Shown: one piece after another, positions 11,212-22,720 of the stretch
How positions within the stretch are numbered: position 1 is the first letter of the stretch
Layout of the letters: each line of letters begins with the position of its first letter
Origin: Molossus alvarezi
Taxonomy: Eukaryota; Chordata; Mammalia; Chiroptera; Molossidae
Reading direction: 5' to 3'
NCBI GenBank assembly: GCA_037176705.1
Contig: CM073889.1
Coordinates: forward strand, 103,557,890-103,621,889
Length of the DNA: 64,000 nt
Notes under the pieces: generated by a model
The model's input: only the letters and a program-made list of their open reading frames with translations
Databases searched by the model: none
Told to the model about the DNA's origin: nothing
Program-made: the position numbers and the translations under genes

Positions 11212-11465
11212 TTTTCCCTGGCCGGTTTGGCTCAGCGCTTAGAGCTTCGGCCTGTGGTCCAGAGAGACCCAGGTTCGGTCCCCGCCAAGGGCACCTACCT
11301 CGGTTGCAGTTTGTCCCCGGCCCTGGTTGGGTCGTGTGGGAGGCAGCCACTCGATGTGTCCCTTCACGTCGATGTTTCTCTCTCTCTCTCCCTCATTCCC
11401 ACTCTATCTGAACAAAATATGGAAAAATGTCCTCGGGTGAGGATAAAAAATAAATAAATAAATAA
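11212..11465 (+). mobile_element. Ves SINE, group A, perfect target duplication
   Basis: Head 'ccctggccggtttggctcag', box B 'ggttcggtcccc' (G at position 58), the 'tttgtccccggccctggttg' block typical of group A, a CT tract, hairpin 'tcctcgggtgagga' and an (AATA)n tail. Exact 14-bp duplication taaagtgtatctgt at 11198-11211 and 11466-11479. The 69- and 76-codon frames are translations of the SINE. Confidence 0.95.
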
Positions 11466-11479
11466 TAAAGTGTATCTGT

Positions 11480-12190
11480 CTTGAATTTTATCTTGTTTTA
11501 GTTTTTGAGCTTAGACCTCTGTGAAAAGAAGGTGGGTCAGTGTCCCCCCCCTCCCATGCCCCCTTTCCTGCCGCTCACCTGGGTCTTCCTGGCTGTCCCC
11601 TGGCTGCACCAGATGCAGGCCCAGGCATTCGGGGTGGGGTTGGGGGTCCTGGGTGAGGGGGCACATGAGGTTGATTCACCATTATTTTTGTAATTATTTG
11701 TGCTAGGGGGATTTTTTTATTAGGATAAAAACACATAAAGTATAATCAAGAAGGCTCTTTTGGAATATCTGACTGGAGAGTCATTGAGTGTCATACCTGG
11801 AGTGGCCCTAAAGTTCACAATTTAATTCTCCTTTCTGATGTGACTTACCCCAAACAGCAGAGTAAGTGACAGCTGAGACTAGAACAGTATCCTCTCTTTC
11901 CTCTTCCTCCTGGAATAGTAACAATAGCGACTTGGCTTTTATTTTGTTGCTTACAAGTATGCATATGTCTGTGTGTTTCTTCATGTATTTCTGATCCTCA
12001 CCACCCCGCTGAATTAGACTGAACAGATAATAGGCATAATTTATAAACAAACAAACTAAGGCTTGAGATGAAGAGCATAGTCTGAACTCAAATCTTCAAA
12101 TAAAAATGAAACTCCACACTGCCTTTCCATATTCATCTGCTTCTAAGGAGTTTTGGGGTGGACATGTCTGGGAATTGTTGCACATCAGAA
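11480..12190. other. Unannotated non-coding sequence
   Basis: A C/G-rich patch at 11540-11670 opens two parallel frames of 61-62 codons; neither looks coding. The stretch at about 11860-12080 has weak MIR-like phrases but not enough to call. Confidence 0.35.
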
Positions 12191-12198
12191 ATGTAAAT

Positions 12199-12400
12199 GG
12201 AGTGTGGTGATGACCAGAGGGGGAGTGGGTGGGGGAGGTAAAGGGATGATAAATGGTGATGGAAGGAGACAACTTCGGGTGGTGAACACACCATACAATA
12301 TATAGATGGTGAATTATAGAATCGTACACCTGCAACCTGTATAATTTAATTAACCAATGTTACCCCAATAAATTAAGTAAAAAAATTACAAAACAAAAAT
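12199..12400 (+). mobile_element. 5'-truncated L1, 3' end only
   Basis: Sense-strand L1 3' end: 'gatgaccagagggggagtgg', 'gatgataaatggtgatggaa', 'ggtggtgaacacaccataca', 'gtacacctgcaacctgtata' and 'accccaataaattaagt' followed by an A-rich tail. Only about 200 bp were copied. A short target duplication atgtaaat is visible at 12191-12198 and 12401-12408. Confidence 0.85.
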
Positions 12401-12408
12401 ATGTAAAT

Positions 12409-13230
12409 TAAACCTGGAGGCAGTTAAATTAAAAAGGCACAACCGACTTTAGAGGAGACAAAAACAAGAGTACACATGGGTTCCTCTGGGGAGAACTTAT
12501 ATCAACATTATTCATTTATATAGGATAATTCTGGGAAACTGTACAGATTAGGAAAGGAGAGAAGAGTGGAAAAACTTCAGTCTGTCTCAGAAAAGAACAG
12601 TGGGTGGATAACAGATAGCTGTGCATGTACAGAGCATGTATTTTTGTCTCGCAGCCTTCATTTACTCTGGGGTGGGGGCGGGTGATACTACGCTCTCCTC
12701 CTGGGGAAACCAGTCCTCCCCACTCCAGCCTCTGGCTTCAGGACTCACTAGACCTGTGACCTGCCAGAGCCTGTCACAGCATCACCCTCTCCTGGCTCTG
12801 ACGACTGATTTGGGGTGGCTGCATATGATCCAGTGAGAATCAGAGACAAGAGGAGACAGCTTTAAAACTTCTGGGACTTGATACTAAGAAGAGCTGGCCC
12901 TGACATCTGTGTCTCTGGGGACGGGGCCAGCGGGAATGCCCTCTCTCAGAGGAGGAAACGTGGACAGAGAAACCTCATTATAGGATCGTGGTTTTAATCC
13001 CTGAATTAAGCCACAGCGGAAGCCATCTCTCTTATAGCATTTTTAAATTATGTCGGCTATCAATTAACTTATCTTTTTGCTGAAGGCAGTTTTTTATCAC
13101 TTGAAAATAAAAGGGTTATATTGCATAGCTTGGCAAGGCTGGAGGCACCTGGAAGACACTGGCCAACCTCAAGTGGGGAGACTCAGGCTCAGCAGTAACA
13201 TCACTGCCATCCTCTCTGCTGTCGTCACCA
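12409..13230. other. Unannotated sequence, possible old LTR fossil
   Basis: 12770-12970 has phrases reminiscent of an old MaLR/MLT-type LTR (gtgacctgcc, then a splice-like AG/GT-poor region), but I cannot support a family call. No exon recognised. Confidence 0.25.
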
Positions 13231-13234
13231 TGAT

Positions 13235-13330
13235 TCTGTAGCCTGCACACTGTCCCAGGCTGTCTCCTTTACCTCCCTCGGACCTTTGAAGCAGGTGCAA
13301 TGACTATCCCCATTTTCCAGGTGACATGAA
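13235..13330 (-). mobile_element. MIR fragment
   Basis: 'gcctgcacactgtcccaggc', 'ggacctttgaagcaggtgca', 'atgactatccccattttcca' and 'ggtgacatgaagccc' follow the reversed MIR core. About 95 bp remain. Confidence 0.6.
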
Positions 13331-13614
13331 GCCCATTAACTGCTGTGTTCTCCATACTCGAAGCAGCTGTCAGAGAATCATTCTCAGTAATAAATCTATT
13401 GACTTAAATTCAGGGCTTTTTGAGCGCTTCATACTCCTTCTTCAAGTATTTGTTCAATTTGTTCAATTCCAAAGCTCTGGTCAGTTTCACGAAACATGGC
13501 TGTCTCCTTTCTCTATCTGGAAGGACTCTCTCTCTGTCCTCCAGGGTCCTACAGCACTGTGGACATCAGCTGTAACTTAAAAAAAATTTGCATTTCTATG
13601 TTTGACTTGTGTAA

Positions 13615-13895
13615 GAGTGAGTCCTGGAGCCAGAAGACGTACATTGGTGGCACCTTCGTAGGGCTGGTTGTTTGACCTTAGCAAGCTATTTAAGCTCTAT
13701 CTTCAGAAATATGGTGAAAATAACACCCAATTCACAATATTGCTGTGAAGATTAGGTATTCTGAGATAGAGTTTTACAACATGCAAAGTTCTTTATAATA
13801 TACAAGATTTTGTTTTTCTTATTCACCCGCCACAGCACTAAAGCTCTGGGTGTAGTTGGAGCTCAATAAATATTTGTAGAAATGAATTCAGTTTG
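13615..13895 (+). mobile_element. MIR SINE fragment with L2-like 3' tail
   Basis: 'gagtcctggagccagaagac', 'tgtttgaccttagcaagcta', 'aagattaggtattctgagat' and 'acatgcaaagttctttataa' follow MIR. 'gttggagctcaataaatatttg' (13855-13876) is the tail shared by MIR3 and L2 elements. It could be one MIR3 or a MIR beside an L2 end. Confidence 0.65.
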
Positions 13896-14355
13896 GGAGT
13901 GAGTGACAGCCTAAATAATACTTAGTAAGAAATGAGAGGAAGGATGTTTTGTCGGCCTTGATGACACGCCACCTCCCCATGCGTGACAACTTTTCTTCCC
14001 TTTTCCTTCCTTGCTCCTCTTTACCTTTCCTGTGGTAATTAATATCCCTCTTTTTTCTTTACTCCTAAGTTTTTCAGCAAACCCATACGATATGTTGGAG
14101 GCATATTAGTGATTTTCTAGATTAACAGGTTGTTGATACTGAGTGAGAGTTTGCAAATTATTCCTTAACCAGTCACAAGATTAATGAACTATCGTTGGAA
14201 GCTACCCTGGTCTGGAGGGTCAGTGTCCCTGCCCATAGAAAGCACTCCTGTGGCCAGAACTACTCACTGGACTGAAGATGGCAAGTTAACGTCAGGGGGC
14301 CATTCCTGTACCTAATATGCACCAGAGAACATGACGCCTCGTCCCTTGCTCTTCT
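13896..14355. other. Unannotated non-coding sequence
   Basis: Repeat-free as far as I can see and bordering the candidate conserved block. No exon recognised. Confidence 0.4.
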
Positions 14356-14830
14356 GCCACATGAATATTGTTGAGCCTTTTATAGTCCATCAGGATGGTG
14401 AACTGTAAATAACCTGCTCGACAAGGCAGCATCTAAAAGCTCCATTAATTCACCATAAATACACACGTGTGGTGGGACACCGCATCATTATCATTTCTCA
14501 TTATCATTTCTGAACTCGAACAATTTTAAGCTTAATTATAATTCTTCATCCCAACTTCCACCATGTCCAAGTCTGCATGGAGTTTTCCAAAGGCAGCTGT
14601 TTAATGAAGGGTGTTTCCACTCTCAGCCGCGTATCACCATCCAGGTGTTATTAGCAAATGGCCCCTCGGGATTTCCTCTTTAAGAGGGAGCTGATTTTCA
14701 GTTTGGTGCTCACCGTTTTCTCATGCTAATGCGCGTAGTAGATGGATTGTGAGGCTTAATGGCATTTGGGTCATTTAATCTCCCTACTTCCAGTTATGCT
14801 GGTTATCTAGTCGGGGGAGTTTTTGTAGAA
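14356..14830. promoter_or_regulatory. Candidate conserved enhancer-like block
   Basis: About 475 bp with no recognisable repeat, in the middle of a Ves-free interval. Visible words include the palindrome cacacgtgtg at 14462-14471, an exact tandem duplication of cattatcatttct at 14486-14498 and 14499-14511 (each holding a TTATCA, the reverse of a GATA-type site), 'ttaattataatt' at 14532-14543, and 'catgctaatgcgcg' near 14722. Dense TAAT and GATA words in repeat-free DNA fit a developmental enhancer, but the call rests on composition alone. Confidence 0.35.
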
Positions 14831-15480
14831 ATGTGCAGCGACTTGATTTATACCTGAGAACCAATAAGCTGATGTACCTGTGTCTGAAGTGCCCACGCCA
14901 TGGCCATGATGCCCTGAAGCTTCAGATCAGAGCGAGCACTATTCCAAGTGCTGGCTTCCTGCGTTTTTACTGCCTAATTCTCCATCACTTCGTGGCTAGT
15001 TAAAAGACATCTCGGGACAGGACAGGGACATTAGTTTTTGATGGCTACACTGTATCAGAACAGGGCAGGATCTTGTGAAACAGTCCTCAAGAGAGGACAC
15101 TCTTCGACGCTAACCACCAGCAGCGAGACCGGCCCTGGCCGGGAAGCCAGTGAGGAGGACACTCTAGAGCGGCCCTGAGAACGGAGGGGAGGGAGAGAAC
15201 GACAGCTCTTCTTCCCGATGTCTTTTACATTTTAATAAAATGTCTTTAATGGTGGGACACAGGAGGGCTCTGTGGCAGGGTTCCGGGAAGCCTCGTAAGA
15301 ATCATACTCAGGTCCCGTGGGTATGTTTGCAAACACTGGGCTTTCAGACTATGATCAGTGTTATCGCCGTCGCCACCAATGTCTGCGAGATGGCGAGTTC
15401 GCACGGAGGTCTAGCAGTCGGCTCTCTCGCCCCCTGAAAATGGTCCTGAGGCAACCTCTCTCATAAATGCACAATTAGAA
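14831..15480. other. Unannotated non-coding sequence
   Basis: Mixed composition, with a GC-richer stretch at 15060-15220. A 65-codon frame at 15240-15437 has no recognisable domain. Confidence 0.4.
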
Positions 15481-15486
15481 TAAGAC

Positions 15487-15612
15487 CTACTACTTGGGTA
15501 AGATCCATGAAAACATGGACATTTATTTTCTGTTTTGTACTCTCTCGCCTAACTCCAGTGCCTACAATAGTTAGCATAAAATAGATACTTTGTTAGTATG
15601 TGTTGATCATTT
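15487..15612 (+). mobile_element. L2 3'-end fragment
   Basis: 'taagatccatgaaaacatgg', 'acatttattttctgttttgt', 'ctccagtgcctacaatagtt' and 'agcataaaatagatactttg' follow the L2 3' end ('taagctccatgagggcaggg' through 'gcacatagtaggtgctcaat'). Confidence 0.7.
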
Positions 15613-16865
15613 TGCAATAAATACACTAAAAAGAAGTAGTAGTTCATTTCAGCTCCTTCCTTCTAAAAAGCACTTGCAGCAAAATTCCCAGAAATAAGTC
15701 TGTCTCCTTCATAGCAAGCATGTAAGGACTTATCAAAAAACACCAGGAATGAGCTAATGGACAAAAACAAAAGTTCCTTTATTACTTTACTTATAAAATG
15801 TAAAGAGTGATACAAATTTAGAAGTGTGTGTGTATGTATACATATGTATTTTTCTTCTTCAAAGGATAACTTGCATTATGACCTGTTCCTGAATGTTGTC
15901 CAAATAATGGACTTTTCTTGGGAAAATTGATCAGTGTTATCAGTTTGGTTTGACATGACTTTACACCTTATACTTGGAGTCATAATTTAGGATTACAAAA
16001 TTGAATGAGAAGTGGAAACTCTACTTAATAAGTTAGCATTAATTCTGGTTGTTACAGGTCTTCTCAGGTTTAACTGTATTTGACTTCTGTGAGGAATGAT
16101 TTTGAAAAAAAAAATATTTTTAACTTGACAAGGTACCTCTAAATATAACTCACCTTGCACAGAAATGCCCTATTTCCATAACCTTAATTGCTTTCTTTTC
16201 TTTTACTCCCTCTCATCACTGTATTCTTCTTTTAAAGTGTATTTTTCATCAAAGGCCGCCTACACGCTCCCAGCGCTGACAGAAAGCCTACAGGAAGGTT
16301 TCACCATGTGTGTTTCTTGTAGCAGCGGTTTTTTATAGCTGAATTGTAATAACTCGAGCAATCTGAGGCATCTAAAGATCGCAGTAAGCTCCACAAAGAG
16401 ATCTGGCGTTATTTGCTCAACCAAAACACCCACTGTACTGGGGGGCTCTCTCCTTCCTGTGACGAATTCCACAGGGCAGACAGGTAGGGGCAGTGACCAC
16501 CAGGAAGGGGTAAGGAACACAGCTTTTAGCCGAGCACTTTGGTCCTGTTTCTGCCCAGGGCAACACAGTTCGGTGAGCACTCGGCTTGTCTTGGGAAGAC
16601 TGTTCATTGGAACGAGAGTTAGGTCCAGGTAGGAATATTAGATCCAGCTTTTTATATGCGTTAATTAGATGAACTTGATCAGAAAAAAAGAGAGGGGCAG
16701 TGATGAGCTGACAGGACCCATTGCAAAGGACGTCACTTGCCCGGGACCCTGAGGAGCCGCTTTGCATAGGCAGGATGGGGCCGTGCTGGAGACTAGAGTG
16801 TAGACACCGGAGTGGCACAGCCTTGGTCCAGCTTCCACGTCCTCTCCTCACTACTGAAACGTTTT
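15613..16865. other. Unannotated non-coding sequence
   Basis: The 144-codon (16417-16851) and 115-codon (16260-16607) minus frames overlap each other in different frames and show no domain, signal peptide or repeat; most likely chance. A plus frame of 66 codons overlaps them as well. Confidence 0.4.
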
Positions 16866-17010
16866 TGGAGCTCCATTTTCCTCATAGTGGGAACAATAGT
16901 GTGCCTGACCTGACCTTGTAGGGTTTTGTATGATAATTAAATGAGTTGACATATGTAAAATCTTTAGAACTTGGCATGTAATAAAACTTGTGAAATGTAT
17001 TCTATCATTT
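16866..17010 (+). mobile_element. MIR SINE fragment, 3' half
   Basis: 'ccattttcctcatagtggga', 'acaatagtgtgcctgacctg', 'gatgataattaaatgagttgaca'-like text, 'atgtaaaatctttagaactt' and 'ggcatgtaataaa' follow the second half of MIR. Confidence 0.7.
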
Positions 17011-17011
17011 T

Positions 17012-17029
17012 ATGATGATGATGATGATG
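17012..17029. repeat. (ATG)n/(GAT)n short microsatellite
   Basis: Six ATG units directly after the MIR fragment. Confidence 0.85.
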
Positions 17030-17245
17030 GAGGTGAGAGGTTGTTCTTTGTTGGCCAAAAAAAATGAGGGGGAGAGAGAGATTTAGCAAAATTCACCAAA
17101 GGCTTTTAAAGATGAGCTTCAGCCTGGTTCTCCCCCTAACGTGAGAGCAGCTACTGTCCTTCCATTAAACACACCCTTGGTGTCTTTGTTGGAACCAGTC
17201 CCTTGGGCTGGTCCAGCTCGTTGGTGTTGACAGGCTTGATGTCTT

Positions 17246-17503
17246 CTTTTTTTTATCCTCACCTGAGGACATTTTCCCATTTTTTTGTTCAGATAGAATG
17301 GGAGGGAGGGAGGGAGGAGGGAGAGGGGGGGAGAGAGAGAGAGAGAAACATCAACGTGAAAGGGACACATTGAGTGGCTGCCACCCGCACAACCCAACCA
17401 GGGACAAACTGCAACCGAGGTACGCGCCCCTAGCAGGAACCGAACCCGGGTCTCTCTGGACCGCAGGCCGATGCTCTAACCGCTGAGCCAAACCGGCCAG
17501 AGC
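17246..17503 (-). mobile_element. Ves SINE, group A
   Basis: Minus strand: head 'gctctggccggtttggctca', box B 'cccgggttcggttcc', a long CT/GA tract and hairpin tail 'tcctcaggtgagga'. Flanking duplications are aggcttgatgtctt (17232-17245) and aggctcgatgtctt (17504-17517), one transition apart. It lies 32 bp from the neighbouring hAT element. Confidence 0.94.
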
Positions 17504-17534
17504 AGGCTCGATGTCTTGTAGACATACAATAGAA

Positions 17535-17726
17535 CAGTGGTTCTCAACCTTCCTCCTGCCGCAACCCTTTGCTACAGTTCCTCATGTCGTGGTGACCCCC
17601 AACCATAAAATTATTTTTGTTGCTACTTCATAATTATAATTTTGCTATTGTTATGTCTTAGGTGTCCCCTGTGAAAGGGTTGTTCAACCCCCAAAAGGGT
17701 TGCGACCCACAAGTTGGAAACCGCTG
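17535..17726 (-). mobile_element. SPIN-type non-autonomous hAT transposon
   Basis: Terminal inverted repeats are cagtggttctcaacctt at the left and, reversed from the right, cagcggtttccaacttg. Inner phrases 'gtggtgacccccaaccataa', 'aattatttttgttgctactt', 'cataattataattttgctat' and 'gggttgttcaacccccaaaa' match the SPIN (Space Invader) MITE in reverse orientation. The 8-bp flanks caatagaa and ctctagag share the hAT-type pattern with TAGA at the centre but have diverged (5 of 8 match). About 192 bp; no transposase. Confidence 0.88.
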
Positions 17727-17734
17727 CTCTAGAG

Positions 17735-19622
17735 TGTTTTAAAAATAGAGACGTTAAAATGTTTAAGTGATGGAGCAAAAATCGATTTGAATCGGGCAGC
17801 ATCCAAACTAGCAAACAGAAGATCTCGGAGGAGCTGTACAAAATCAAAGACTTTTATAGGCCAAAGGAGACAGGAACAAGGACGTTCTCCTCGGCAAAAG
17901 AGTGGGTTGGGTATTATTGCAAAGTTACTTTTCCTTACGAGATGGCAGGAGTCTATCAGGCAGGTTACCTAACTAGTGCTGGTTAGGTGAGTCCTGACTC
18001 ACTGGTTTAAGATTCTATTTCAGGGACTTCAGGTAAAGAAGTCTCAGTTTCACGGTATGGAGCTTGACATAAGTGACTTCATTTGGGGCCTTTTTTCTAT
18101 TTTAACTGTGGTATAAACCTAATAGTTTGCTTGATACCTGGTCATCAGTCTTGCATAACTGGTTTGCTGTTTGAACAGTATACTGACCAAGTGGTCTCAA
18201 AGCCCAGCCCCCTGGAACTCGCTCGCTCCTTTTCACCCTGTGCCCCCCCTTCTTGGCAGCCTGTGGGTATTTCTAGGAGGAAAAGGAAGGTGACTCAAAA
18301 CTATCCCCACGGCCCCTCCCTGTAGATGAAAGATTGCTGGGTGTGTCTTCTCCCTCCTTTGCACTCCACAGTCATACTCCAGGACTTCACAGTTAACTCC
18401 GCTTTGCCACAACCAAACCTCCCAATGCCTTAGGGAAGTTAATGTACAATATGGTCGAGCTCTCCTTAGTTCATTTATCTAAAAACAAGCATGTTCTTTG
18501 CAGGCTTAAGTTGTTCACTAGTGATTGGATCTTCTGAAAATAAATAGGGAAAGCAAGAGTTACCTTGACTATTTGTTGAACCAACCTCAGACCAAAAGTT
18601 GCAGCTCACACATTAGAAATATCCTATTGATCTGCTCTGGTTTGAAAGACTTAACTTACTGTCATAAAAACACAAAGAATCTTCTGCTTTCCTAATATCT
18701 TGCCTAGAGGTCTCATTCTGCTTCTTCATGCTGAAGACGGAAAGAAAAAATGATGGGGTGTGTCCCTTTTCCCTGCTCTAGGATATCACAGGCCCTGAAG
18801 CTCCAACAACTTTTCTGTCTTGCTGTGTTACCCGGCTGTGTTCACCAGAGGAATCGCTCTCCCTAATCAAAGCTTACTCACGCTGTTACTTTTATATGTT
18901 TGGATTGATTTATTTGAATGAATATGCTTATTATTTGTAAATCAACAACTTAACCAATTAATAAATCAATGAGCTTTATTAGTTATGATGTATATTTAAA
19001 GAAAGCTATTAAATACCTCGGGAATAAGAAAATTTCAACAGAATAAAAGATTCTAAGAATTTCTCAAACTATTAAAGACAAATACTTTATTGACTAAGAC
19101 ATGAGACTCTTTATGTATATATAATCATTAAAATTTAGGATTGTTTTAACAGATAATTTTTAAATTGCATATGTATGGAATCTTTGATCTATATACAATC
19201 TTTGTTTTAGTATTTAGATATGCATATACGCATATAGTCGCATACAAGTAAAAGTCACACCAGATTGAAGTTCAGTTCTCTGTGCTAGGGTTTCAGTTCA
19301 AATAATAATACGACATCAAAGAAAAAAATATATGATAGAAAAAAATCAGAAAACATTAGGAATAGAAATGTGCCAATAAATTCAATAAAAAATTAATTTA
19401 AAGAAAAGGGAAAAATTGTAATTGATTGTTAAGGTATATAAAAAAGGAAATTAATCCCAGAGGTACTTTTATAAAATAGAAGTGAGATTGGTAACCTCAC
19501 TTAGTTCTCGGATATATCTCTGTAAGTGGCTGTCCTACCACACAATTTCCCAGTAACAGTAGGTATCAGATGCATTAGAGCAAAAGAATAACAAACCATT
19601 CATAGTCTTAAGGTCACCTAAC
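17735..19622. other. Unannotated non-coding sequence, AT-rich from 18.8 kb
   Basis: Nothing recognised. 18080-18120 has a weak L1-like phrase. From about 18890 the DNA is strongly AT-rich with many short A runs. Confidence 0.35.
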
Positions 19623-19678
19623 AGTCTGTGTCCTTTAGTATGTAAAGAATAGTCTGTGTCCTTTAGAATGTAAGGAAA
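19623..19678. repeat. 28-bp tandem duplication, two units
   Basis: Unit one at 19623-19650 and unit two at 19651-19678 both begin agtctgtgtcctttag and differ at three of 28 positions. This is a simple local duplication. Confidence 0.9.
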
Positions 19679-19744
19679 GTGAATGACTTTTGGTCACTGG
19701 AGCCTAGCGATCACATAGAAGCTATTTTTAATATCAGTTGGTGA

Positions 19745-19970
19745 TTTATGGAATCCTTATTATGTACCAAGCTTTTTGCTAACTACTTTGCAGATTTGAT
19801 GTTACTTAATCCCTTGAAGTAGGCATCATTATATACCCCATTTTGCACATGCAAATACTGAGATACAAAGGTTAATGACCGAAGCAACGTTACCTCGCTG
19901 ACACGTGCAGAGTAGAAATCCAGACTGAGGTTGGCTTGGTGTACATGTGCCCAGCTAACCAATCTTCGGG
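19745..19970 (-). mobile_element. MIR SINE
   Basis: Reversed MIR in full order on plus: 'ccttattatgtaccaagctt', 'gctaactactttgcagattt', 'gaagtaggcatcattatata', 'ccccattttgcacatgcaaa', 'tgagatacaaaggttaatga' and 'agtagaaatccagactgagg'. One of the best-kept MIR copies here. Confidence 0.85.
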
Positions 19971-21084
19971 GTGGCAGTCTGACCCACGTCACCTGCTGGT
20001 ACTGGCCTCACTGGTGCTAACCCTGGGCTGTGGCTCTAGTCACATTCCTCTGTGAATGTTCCCGGCCGCACTCAGCATCAGCCTGCAATACACTCTAAAC
20101 ACTCAGACTTGCATTCGAGAATAGGTCGGTCCCTTTTCCAGAGAATGTCTTGAATACCCAACGTGTCACTGAGATGGACTCTTCTACAAAGTACAAGCTC
20201 ACTGGAAAGGGGCTCACTTCCTTTAAAGCTCACTCAGCTTTAAAACCGCAGCCTTCACCGAGGCTTCTTGGAAATCAACACAGCACATGGACCTGCCAAG
20301 CGAAGAGTGTTTGCTTTGAGCAGTTGAATAGGGAATCCAGAACCTGAAGGTGTTAAAGCACTCATTCGTATATGTAGCCATGCCCTAGAGCCCCGTATTT
20401 TTACACGGCCATACAGAAAGTAAGATACATCTTTTCGCTCACTTTCAGATACATATTTGCAACTGTAACCTTTTTTTTTTTGTTTGTGTTTGTTTGTTTT
20501 AGGGAAAGCAAACTCACGCAAGTGAGATGGGTGTCGGACAGAGCTGAAGTAGCTGGAGGAGGCTTTTGTCCAAGTAGCACAAACAGTTAACGATTATACA
20601 AATCGGGATTTGGGTATTTTTATTTTCCATTGGAATGGCTAATTATTTCTTGGTTTAAAGGAGATCTTCAAATAAGAGTCAGTAGGAAACGTTCACTAAG
20701 ATGGCCTCTGAAAGGGTATGCCAGGCAAGTGAACGCGGACACTCAGTATTCTTTGATGGACATCTCTGTCTGCATTGAAGGCAGTTTATCCCATCCCCCT
20801 CACCAATAATTAATGTTGATCCTAGAAAGGAAAGCAAGTCCTAATCAAGTAATGTCCTAAGCATTCTGCTTCCTACAACACGTACCAGCTTTAAGGTGGC
20901 TATATTAGAACACCAACACAGTCAGAGTTTACAGCGTCCGACACACGGTAGATGGATCGATTCTCACTGAATTGCATCTGATAATTCAACATCAGCAGTA
21001 AGGAAGCATGATGAACAGAGTGAGTCATGTCTTTCTACTTTCATTTATATTTGCAATTGTAATACTATTCTTCAATTTGAAATA
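19971..21084. other. Unannotated non-coding sequence
   Basis: It includes a T-rich (TTTG)n-like patch at 20470-20501 and small frames of 65-88 codons on opposite strands near 20150-20521. Nothing recognised. Confidence 0.4.
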
Positions 21085-21100
21085 AATCTCCTAGTTTATT

Positions 21101-21431
21101 TTTCACTTTTTTTTTATAGTTGACACTAGAACAGACGTTCCTATCCCCTCCCACTTTTGCCTACCTCTACCCAGCCCCCAGGCCCACCTCCCTCTGGTCA
21201 TCACCACAAGGCCGTCTGCATCTGTGGGCTCTTGTTTATATGTTCTTTGGCCAATTCCTCACCTTTTCATCCAGTGCCCCCTTCCCCTCTGACCTCTGTC
21301 AGTCTGTTCCATGTATCCATGCTTCTGTTCCGATTTAGTGCATCAGTTTATTTCATTCACTAGATTCCACATAGAAGTGAGATCATATGGTATTTGTCTT
21401 TCTCTGGCTGGCTTATTTCACTCAGCATAAT
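21101..21431 (-). mobile_element. 5'-truncated L1 with clear target duplication
   Basis: Plus strand shows the antisense of an L1 3' region: C-rich 3'UTR ('ctgacctctgtcagtctgtt'), 'cactagattccacatagaag', 'tgagatcatatggtatttgt', 'ctttctctggctggcttatt' and 'tcactcagcataat'. It is bounded by aatctcctagtttatt at 21085-21100 and aatctcctagttttatt at 21432-21448, which fixes both ends. The two 68-72 codon frames inside are artefacts. Confidence 0.92.
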
Positions 21432-21448
21432 AATCTCCTAGTTTTATT

Positions 21449-22309
21449 ATGATTTATATTTCTATGCTTAGTAGAGAATGGCAGTGAGCCTAAATTCTGT
21501 ATGTACAATTTTGCCTTATTGTAGAGCAGAAATTCAACTTTAATGAATATGTTTTAAGTAAACCTTTAATTCAAGGCATGGCAGGCCACTCTGGCCTTTC
21601 TGATATCTCAGTTACACTTACCCATCAACATGATAATGATATACGGGAACCTAATGAGTGATTACTGCTGTTGTAAAGCTGGGGGGCTTTATATTCTTCT
21701 GCTTTACTTTCGAACTCACACACGGGACTTCTGGTGGATACCATTCTTGCATTTTTATAGGAAATGCCTGAAGACCTAATCTTATTCCAGAGGATATGGG
21801 TTACGATGTCTGTGAAAGACAGAACAGGTGGCTAAGAGGACCTTCCACGTAGCGCTGACAACAAGTTCTATGGGTCGCACTGTCTCTTGGCACAGCCTCT
21901 TGGCTGTCACTGTCCCACAATGCTTTGTCTTTATTCTGGCTTTACTTCTCGATAGTTTTCATCTTAAGATGAAGTCCTTGCTAGAAAATTTGTCTTGTTT
22001 TGTTGGGTTTACACAATGCTGAGGGTTTTCTACACTCTGTTCCTAATAAAGCTTTGACAGATGGGAAATGAACGTCTACTTGCTGTCTCTTATCATTCTC
22101 CATATTCTTTAATGACAAAAAGATGCTTTTACAATGTCACAGCACACCTGGTCACTCTAAGCGAATTTCTTCAGCTCTGTGGCAGGGGGCTGATTGATGG
22201 GTCTATTGAAGGTCTCTGCCATAGTGAAGGCTTTAAGTTTTATTTCCTCTTGACCTGATGTCTCCAGGTAAGGGTACCTGGAAGAGGCCACAAAGTAAAT
22301 GAAAGTTAC
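21449..22309. other. Unannotated non-coding sequence
   Basis: Small frames of 64-65 codons, no domain. No repeat recognised. Confidence 0.4.
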
Positions 22310-22710
22310 TTTTCTTCAATAATTCAGTAAATGTTATTGAGTGAGTAAAGAGTGATAGCTATCTGTGCTGGATACTTGGTGTACACTGGTGAACAAGAAT
22401 CTAAATACTGTCTGCTCTTATATTTTTCATGGTCTAGTGGGAAAGACAGGTATAAAACAAATAATTACACTAATGAGTACATAATTAACAAACAGTGCTA
22501 CTTTCCAGAAAGAAAGCTACATTTAAAAGAAGTTAATGTTTTAGAGGGTTAGAGACAAATTTCTTCTGGGGGTGATGTTTAAGCTGAGACCACAGAAATA
22601 TTTCTGGGAAGGAAGAGCCCCATACGAAAGGACCAGACAGAAAGAACGTGCATGCGTAAAGACCCAATCGGAGCAGGCAGAGGTGATGGAGGATGCGAAC
22701 TTAGAGGTTC
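22310..22710 (-). mobile_element. L2 LINE fragment
   Basis: Reversed L2 3' end: 'aattcagtaaatgttattga', 'actggtgaacaagaatctaa', 'catggtctagtgggaaagac', 'aggtataaaacaaataatta', then 'gatgtttaagctgagaccac' and 'ccatacgaaaggaccagaca'. Long but diverged. Confidence 0.7.
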
Positions 22711-22715
22711 AGGTT

Positions 22716-22720
<5 letters not shown>

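Noticed and set aside
12770..12970. Possible old MLT-type LTR
   Set aside because: Only scattered phrases fit; ends and target duplication could not be found.
16417..16851. 144-codon minus frame overlapping a 115-codon minus frame in another frame
   Set aside because: No domain, signal or repeat pattern; two frames open over the same DNA points to chance.
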